From positions 1 to 38,061 of the forward strand of contig JADFGZ010000005.1 of NCBI GenBank assembly GCA_022567475.1: DNA of 38,061 nt, written 5' to 3'. Below are positions 33,524 through 38,061 of the stretch, in pieces. The notes beneath the pieces were generated by a model. That model worked only from the letters and a program-made list of their open reading frames with translations. It was not told the DNA's origin and ran no database searches. How positions within the stretch are numbered: position 1 is the first letter of the stretch; each line of letters starts with the position of its first letter. The DNA is from Acidobacteriota bacterium (lineage in GTDB: Bacteria; Acidobacteriota; Terriglobia; 2-12-FULL-54-10). The translations under genes were made by a program, and so were the position numbers.

Positions 33524-33832
33524 TCAAAAGTGCTGAAAGCCCCGCGTCGGCAGAGGGTGTGCTTTTTCTCCCCGTACCAGCAATAGTTTGCGGCCGGAGA
33601 GTATCTGCCCGATGCGGGTGAGCCGCACGCCGGCTAAACTTCCGGGAAGCCGGCGCGACTGCCGGGCGGGAACCGTAAATAACAGCTCTAAATCTTCGCC
33701 GCCGTGCAGTGCGCAATCCATTGATGTCCGGGAAGAGCGGGGAATCGATGCTTCTATAATGCTCGCACCCACCCGGCTTTCCTCACACAAGCGCGCCAAG
33801 TCGATGGAGAGGCCGTCGCTCAGGTCGATCAT
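33524..33832 (-). CDS. thiL: ThiL (thiamine-monophosphate kinase), C-terminal part (frameshifted)
   Basis: 102 codons from the first ATG in frame, but homology continues upstream to about 33905 (EAFYYPQPRLRAGQYLRERKLASA). It carries the second half of ThiL: MIDLSDGLSIDLARL, the HGGEDLELLFTVP motif and a VRLTRIGQI strand. It is one base out of frame with the N-terminal part. Combined length is 1030 bases; removing one base gives 342 residues, normal for ThiL. Confidence 0.85.
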   Translation of the reverse strand: MIDLSDGLSIDLARLCEESRVGASIIEASIPRSSRTSMDCALHGGEDLELLFTVPARQSRRLPGSLAGVRLTRIGQILSGRKLLLVRGEKAHPLPTRGFQHF

Positions 33833-34553
33833 GGCGGAGGCCAGCTTTCGCTCGCGCAGGTATTGCCCGGCGCGCAGGCGCGGCTGAGGATAATAGAATG
33901 CTTCGAGGTCCGCCTTGTGGCTTGTCCTTATTTTTACTGTCCTGCTTTTTGCTTTCCTGCAAGGCGCGTAAGCCGCTGGCCGCCATCCCGAGCTTGCCGG
34001 TCACCCAGATTTCATCTCCGGGGCGGGCGCCGCTGCGCAGGATGGCGCGGTGGCGCGGCGTCTCCCCCACCACCATGATGTCGGCGACAATCGCATGGGG
34101 TGACGCGCCGGTATCCCCGCCGGCCAGGATCACTTTCGCCGCTGCTGCGAGGCGAAAAAAGCCGCGCCAAAAACCGTCCAGCCAGCCTGAGGGCAATCGC
34201 CGAGGCAGCCCCAAGGAGAGAAAGGCATACCGGGGCACGCCACCCATGGCGGCAATGTCGCTCAGCCCGCGGGCCAGCACCTTGTAGCCCACTGCTTCCG
34301 CCGCCTGCCATTGCCGCCGGAAGTGAACGCCTTCCAGAAACAGGTCGGTGGTAATCAGGAGGTCCTTTTGGCGGGAGGCGGCGATAACGGCGCAATCCTC
34401 CCCGATGCCACGGCGCAGCGCGGAGGATTTCCCTAGACGGGCGGCGTGTTGCGCTGCCCGCCGCCGCAGAAGGTTTACGAATTGTCTTTCACTGATACGT
34501 TCACTGATACGTTCAGTGACACGGGCAGTGACACGGGCACTTTTCACTGGCAA
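33783..34553 (-). CDS. thiL: ThiL (thiamine-monophosphate kinase), N-terminal part (frameshifted)
   Basis: 256 codons, of which about 205 are true ThiL. ThiL phosphorylates thiamine monophosphate to thiamine pyrophosphate using ATP. Motifs: GIGEDCAVI, LITTDLFLEGVHF, ARGLSDIAAMGG, LAGGDTGAS and GDEIWVTGKLGMAASGLRAL. After a Lys/Gln-rich stretch (QESKKQDSKNKDK) the frame shifts and the remaining residues are out of frame. Two A5 runs on the coding strand (33931-33935, 33946-33950) make this prone to slippage in the cell or error in sequencing. TTG start; codons 6-20 are a 12-bp tandem array, so the true start is uncertain (GTG at 34547 possible). Confidence 0.85.
   Translation of the reverse strand: MPVKSARVTARVTERISERISERQFVNLLRRRAAQHAARLGKSSALRRGIGEDCAVIAASRQKDLLITTDLFLEGVHFRRQWQAAEAVGYKVLARGLSDIAAMGGVPRYAFLSLGLPRRLPSGWLDGFWRGFFRLAAAAKVILAGGDTGASPHAIVADIMVVGETPRHRAILRSGARPGDEIWVTGKLGMAASGLRALQESKKQDSKNKDKPQGGPRSILLSSAAPARRAIPARAKAGLRHDRPERRPLHRLGALV
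34488..34535. repeat. Four 12-bp tandem units in the thiL start region
   Basis: TTCACTGATACG is repeated exactly at 34488 and 34500, then as TTCAGTGACACG (34512) and GGCAGTGACACG (34524). On the coding strand it encodes a four-residue repeat (RVTA, RVTE, RISE, RISE) at the ThiL N-terminus, outside the conserved fold. Confidence 0.92.
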
Positions 34554-34598
34554 CTGCCTGCTGATGCTTGGGTGACGACTCTGCGCGGAGCACGGCTG

Positions 34599-34646
34599 AC
34601 CAAGATAAGTTCCAAGATGGGTTCCAAAACGGGTTAAAGACGGGCT
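34599..34646. repeat. Second 12-bp array between thiL and the upstream gene
   Basis: Four degenerate 12-base units (34599, 34611, 34623, 34635) with consensus TCCAAGATGGGT, ending at the stop codon of the upstream gene at 34645. It is unrelated in sequence to the array 64 bases away. Confidence 0.7.
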
Positions 34647-35682
34647 ACGGAGAGCTTGCCGGGGAAGCGTTCGGCTCCAGGAAGCTCAAAACGCTCTCAT
34701 CCCACTCCCACCGCAAAAAGACTGACTCCTGCCGATGCTCGACCGATATCCCTGCCAGCAATGACGAGAAATTTTTCTCCGGCGTTTCGGATTCGCCGGA
34801 GGGTAAAAATCTGAGCAGCGCCAGGATTCCTTGGACCGAATTGGCAATTCGCTCGGCGGAAGCGGCGCTGTCGCATTGAGCTTCCAACTGAAAGCGAAGC
34901 TGCGCAGGGCTATTTTCTGACGGCGGATAAACCGGATCAACCGGATAAACCGATAGATAAAGCGTCTTGCTTCCTTCGAGGAACCTCCCTCCCAACTCGA
35001 ACGACCCCAGCGGCGGCGGCTCTCCATCCGCATTCAGCAACTTTTCCAGCCTCCCGACCGCCCAAACGCTGCTCCCGGCCGGTATGTGGTCCAGATCATG
35101 GGCCTCCTCAATCTCGGCGGCGGCGGAAGCGGCTATGTCTCCTGCATGCCTTTGCAAAACCTGCCGGATGGAATCCATGTCTCCTCCGACAGAAAACCCA
35201 ACCAAGTCATGATCGAGCAAGACAAGACGAAAGGGCCGCGACTGCCCGAAGGTAAACACGGTTTGTCCCATCTCTTTTGTTGTAACGGCGCCCAGCGACT
35301 CGATGTAAGCGGTGATTTGGGGACGGTCCAAAGCGACCTGTGCCGCGCCCACCCAGTCCGGTCCCGATTTTGCCAAAGCCAGCCGCTTCAGGTCCCGTCC
35401 ATAACTGAATCCGGTGGCGCGCACAAAGTCCTCGTACTCTTGTTCGCGAGGAATCCGGGGCGCTTGGGTCAGTAGTTTTCTGACAACCGGGCTTGCCTGG
35501 AGTGATACCAGATCGGCCATCGCGTATAGGTCCGACCCTGCGGGCAAGAGCCGCAGCAGAGCCAGACGCAGGTCCAGGTCCGGGCGTGCGGGCCTGCTGC
35601 CGGGAACCAAAAACAGCACCGTTGCCGCGGCAGCCAGCAACCCAGCCAGCAAACCAAAAAGCCATATCTTCTTATTTTTCAA
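34645..35682 (-). CDS. Membrane-anchored protein of unknown function
   Basis: 345 aa with one N-terminal helix (about 6-27) and an extracytoplasmic domain of about 310 residues. TTG start, with AAAAAGGGG about ten bases upstream. Recognisable stretches are LRLLPAGSDLYAMADL (43-58), a DFVRATGFSYGRDLKRLALA segment and WAVGRLEKLL, a pattern seen in uncharacterised acidobacterial-type secreted proteins; I cannot assign a family with confidence. A 9-bp triplication (34925-34951) produces the YPVDPVYPP segment. It heads the minus-strand run leading into thiL. Confidence 0.65.
   Translation of the reverse strand: MKNKKIWLFGLLAGLLAAAATVLFLVPGSRPARPDLDLRLALLRLLPAGSDLYAMADLVSLQASPVVRKLLTQAPRIPREQEYEDFVRATGFSYGRDLKRLALAKSGPDWVGAAQVALDRPQITAYIESLGAVTTKEMGQTVFTFGQSRPFRLVLLDHDLVGFSVGGDMDSIRQVLQRHAGDIAASAAAEIEEAHDLDHIPAGSSVWAVGRLEKLLNADGEPPPLGSFELGGRFLEGSKTLYLSVYPVDPVYPPSENSPAQLRFQLEAQCDSAASAERIANSVQGILALLRFLPSGESETPEKNFSSLLAGISVEHRQESVFLRWEWDESVLSFLEPNASPASSP
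34925..34951. repeat. 9-bp tandem triplication inside the unknown gene
   Basis: GGATAAACC, GGATCAACC, GGATAAACC in a row, in frame, encoding a PVD/PVY-type tripeptide repeat. Confidence 0.75.
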
Positions 35683-35737
35683 GCTGCTTTGCCCCTTTTT
35701 CGTGCTGCTTTATCCGTCTTCCGTTCTGCTTTGCCTT
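35675..35737. repeat. Three 21-bp tandem units containing the gene start
   Basis: Period-21 array (35675, 35696, 35717) with shared core TGCTGCTTTGCC. On the minus strand the last unit holds both the GGGG ribosome site and the TTG start codon of the 345-codon gene; the copy before it reads ACG in the start-codon position. Confidence 0.8.
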
Positions 35738-35905
35738 GGAAAATCACAGATCCCCGGACAATTCATAGCTTTCGGTTATCGCCCCCGGCTGCTATAATAA
35801 TCGAAGTGGAGAGCGCTGGGCCGTAAATGTCAAAATATTCAGTGATAACTCGTCTTTCCTTTCTGGTAATATTAGAAGTTAAGAAGGGTGGGATGATTCT
35901 TTCGA

Positions 35906-35934
35906 TTGCTGATAGTTCTGTTTTGTGATATTTT
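35906..35934 (+). promoter_or_regulatory. Promoter of the tRNA cluster
   Basis: TTGCTG (35906-35911), 17 bases, TATTTT (35929-35934) in an AT-rich stretch. Transcription would start about ten bases before tRNA-Thr at 35951. Confidence 0.55.
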
Positions 35935-35950
35935 ATAGGTTTTTGAGAAG

Positions 35951-36026
35951 GCTGGCGTAGCTCAGTTGGCAGAGCATCTGATTTGTAATCAGAGGGTCAG
36001 GGGTTCAAATCCCTTCGCCAGCTCCA
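35951..36026 (+). tRNA. tRNA-Thr (TGT)
   Basis: 76-nt cloverleaf: acceptor GCTGGCG pairs with CGCCAGC, anticodon TGT at 35984-35986 in loop ATTTGTA, T-loop GTTCAAAT, and encoded CCA (36024-36026). Reads ACA. First of four tRNAs leading to tuf, similar to the thrU-tyrU-glyT-thrT-tufB order of enterobacteria. Confidence 0.97.
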
Positions 36027-36126
36027 GTTGATTGGTGCCGCCGGGCAGGCGTTGCGCCTGGAGTGTCTCCTTCTCGACCGGAAGGCGCAGCAGGGGTGTC
36101 GGCGCGCCCTTGAGTGATACCGATGA

Positions 36127-36202
<76 letters not shown>

Positions 36203-36216
36203 GAAGTTTGGTGTCT

Positions 36217-36291
36217 GCGGGAGTAACTCAGTGGTAGAGTCACAGCCTTCCAAGCTGTTGGTCGCGGGTTCGATCCCCGTCTCCCGCTCCA
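36217..36291 (+). tRNA. tRNA-Gly (TCC)
   Basis: 75 nt: acceptor GCGGGAG with CTCCCGC, anticodon TCC at 36249-36251 in loop CTTCCAA, T-loop GTTCGATC, encoded CCA. Only 14 bases after the preceding tRNA. Confidence 0.97.
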
Positions 36292-36492
36292 AGACCGATT
36301 TAGTTTTAAGAAAGGCTCTTTGCACGGCCAGGGGGGAGGCTGGGCCGTCTGGGAAGCCTGGCTGGCAGCGTAGCGAAAAGGATTTTTTGCTTTACCCGCG
36401 GGAATGATTCAATAGCGCCCCGGAAGAGCCGCGACGAACTGCAAGGACAGCTTGACCTGGGTGACATCAATATCCAATGGTTCGCATTGAGG

Positions 36493-36581
36493 GGACAGGT
36501 GGCCGAGTGGTTAATGGCAGCAGACTGTAAATCTGCCGCTCCTTGCGAGCTACGGAGGTTCGAATCCTCCCCTGTCCACCA
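36493..36581 (+). tRNA. tRNA-Tyr (GTA)
   Basis: 89-nt class II tRNA: acceptor GGACAGG with CCTGTCC, anticodon GTA at 36527-36529, long variable arm, T-loop GTTCGAAT, encoded CCA. The 201-base gap before it holds a small ACGGCC/GGCCGT stem-loop (36324-36348) and no gene. Confidence 0.97.
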
Positions 36582-36647
36582 GCTTCTCATCTGAATGCCA
36601 GCACGGTGTCTTCTTCGCCTAACATAAGGGCCTGCGCTGTGGACTCT

Positions 36648-37118
36648 ATGGAAGTCAACGTAGACATAATCAATATCCCCGGGAATACCGCAGACTGGAA
36701 ATGGGCGCTGCAAGTTCCAACGAGAGACTTGCCTCGTTTGACTCAGGAGCAAAAAGCCACTGCCAAGGATTTCGGGATTTCCGAGGAGGAATATGCGCGC
36801 AGCGTAATAGCTCGGCAATATTCTGAAGCTCGCTACCGGCGATATGCAGAACACTTTGGGGATCTCTTGGAAAAAGCAGCTAAGTCACACGGCATAGAGT
36901 CGGTGAAAGTCATCTATGACGGGTGGGAGGATAAGTTTCATTGCAGATTGAAAATAAATAAGACCGAGTTGCCTCTGGACTTTGATGCGAACATTATCAC
37001 CGAACCCTTGGATCGGGGAGACAAGAGCGCCTTGTTGCAGGCCCAACGGGATTTGAAGCGCGCTGTGGAGTGGATCAGCCAGGAGCTTTCCAAGAAGCGC
37101 AAGGTATCGTCTCGCTGA
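36648..37118 (+). CDS. Hypothetical protein between tRNA-Tyr and tuf
   Basis: 156 aa from the ATG at 36648; a longer reading would begin inside tRNA-Tyr and is rejected. No signal peptide or membrane segment. N-terminal beta-like segment (MEVNVDIINIPG), then helices rich in charged residues (LTQEQKATAKDFGISEEEYARSVIARQ), then a GWEDKFHCRLKINKTELPLDFD beta pair and a basic C-terminal helix. Not recognised. AT-richer than most genes here. It is followed after 12 bases by another unknown gene, so the two form a likely operon. Confidence 0.6.
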   Translation: MEVNVDIINIPGNTADWKWALQVPTRDLPRLTQEQKATAKDFGISEEEYARSVIARQYSEARYRRYAEHFGDLLEKAAKSHGIESVKVIYDGWEDKFHCRLKINKTELPLDFDANIITEPLDRGDKSALLQAQRDLKRAVEWISQELSKKRKVSSR

Positions 37119-37417
37119 AAGAAGTCCATCATGCCACGACGGATTACGCTTCATCTATCGAAGAGCGGGTCGCAGGTGTTGAGGCGCGGCATCTTGAAAT
37201 TGACTTTGCCTTCAAGCAGCATATCAGGAACCCTGCTTTCTTATGATGCCGAAGGAATCTGGTTTCAGGATGACAGGCTGTTGAGGGAAAATCGGATGGT
37301 TCTGGTGAAGTGGAACTTCATTGATGCAATTCTTTCTGATATTCCAGAACGGGAGCCAGTTTCAAGACGCGAGGCGGGCTTTGTAGCTCGTGTCGAAAAT
37401 AGGGAGCAGCAAAAGCG

Positions 37418-38061
<644 letters not shown>

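Noticed and set aside
35827-35928. 33-codon open frame just upstream of the tRNA cluster
   Set aside because: It overlaps the tRNA promoter, lies in AT-rich sequence where short frames are common, and has no ribosome site.
36324-36393. Rho-independent terminator after tRNA-Gly
   Set aside because: The ACGGCC/GGCCGT stem-loop is short with a 13-base loop, and the T-run lies about 40 bases further on, too far to act with it.

Overview
The window is dense, high-GC bacterial chromosome with about 27 protein genes, four tRNAs and no phage or transposase genes. The gene set fits Acidobacteriota best, as an inference of moderate confidence: TrmFO beside XerC, a Gld-like ABC/DUF4340 operon, paired secreted M16 peptidases, and modular palindromic intergenic repeats. 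No rRNA or other strong taxonomic marker is complete here; tuf runs off the right edge.

Layout. 1-4.2 kb: a NicO-type Ni/Co exporter, a secreted PhoD-like phosphatase and uvrC. 4.4-9.0 kb: a CorC/CNNM-like membrane protein and an overlapping pilS-pilR two-component pair. 9.1-11.8 kb: a dicarboxylate/amino-acid symporter divergent from a Na+/Ca2+ antiporter. 11.8-15.0 kb: two adjoining periplasmic M16 peptidase genes. The downstream one lacks the zinc motif; the upstream one has it but is split by a one-base frameshift. 15.4-18.9 kb: a small Cys-rich membrane protein, a NuoF-like/thioredoxin-like [2Fe-2S] pair, and a phosphofructokinase with pyrophosphate-type residues. 19.1-24.0 kb: a Gld-like ABC operon. 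24.0-28.1 kb: leuCD, a DUF385-type reductase and a long aldo/keto reductase. 28.2-30.0 kb: a PilZ gene and a LuxR regulator with a degenerate receiver, enclosed by two inverted copies of a palindromic repeat. 30.0-35.7 kb, minus strand: an unknown anchored protein, a frameshifted thiL, a methyltransferase, trmFO and xerC. 35.9-38.1 kb: tRNA-Thr, tRNA-Thr, tRNA-Gly, tRNA-Tyr, two unknown AT-richer genes, then tuf.

The most unusual feature is at small scale. Many gene-start regions, and several protein linkers, carry short head-to-tail duplications of 9-21 bp, very often 12 bp (four codons). Some multiply a Shine-Dalgarno-bearing unit or contain the start codon. Both frameshifted genes (M16 peptidase and thiL) break inside such repeat-like linkers. 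This points to repeated local slippage or duplication in this lineage, though sequencing error at the two frameshifts cannot be excluded from the sequence alone.

The second structural feature is the inverted pair of composite repeats (28200-28427 and 29868-30030) around the PilZ/pseudo-receiver pair. Its inner arms match at 46 of 47 positions.
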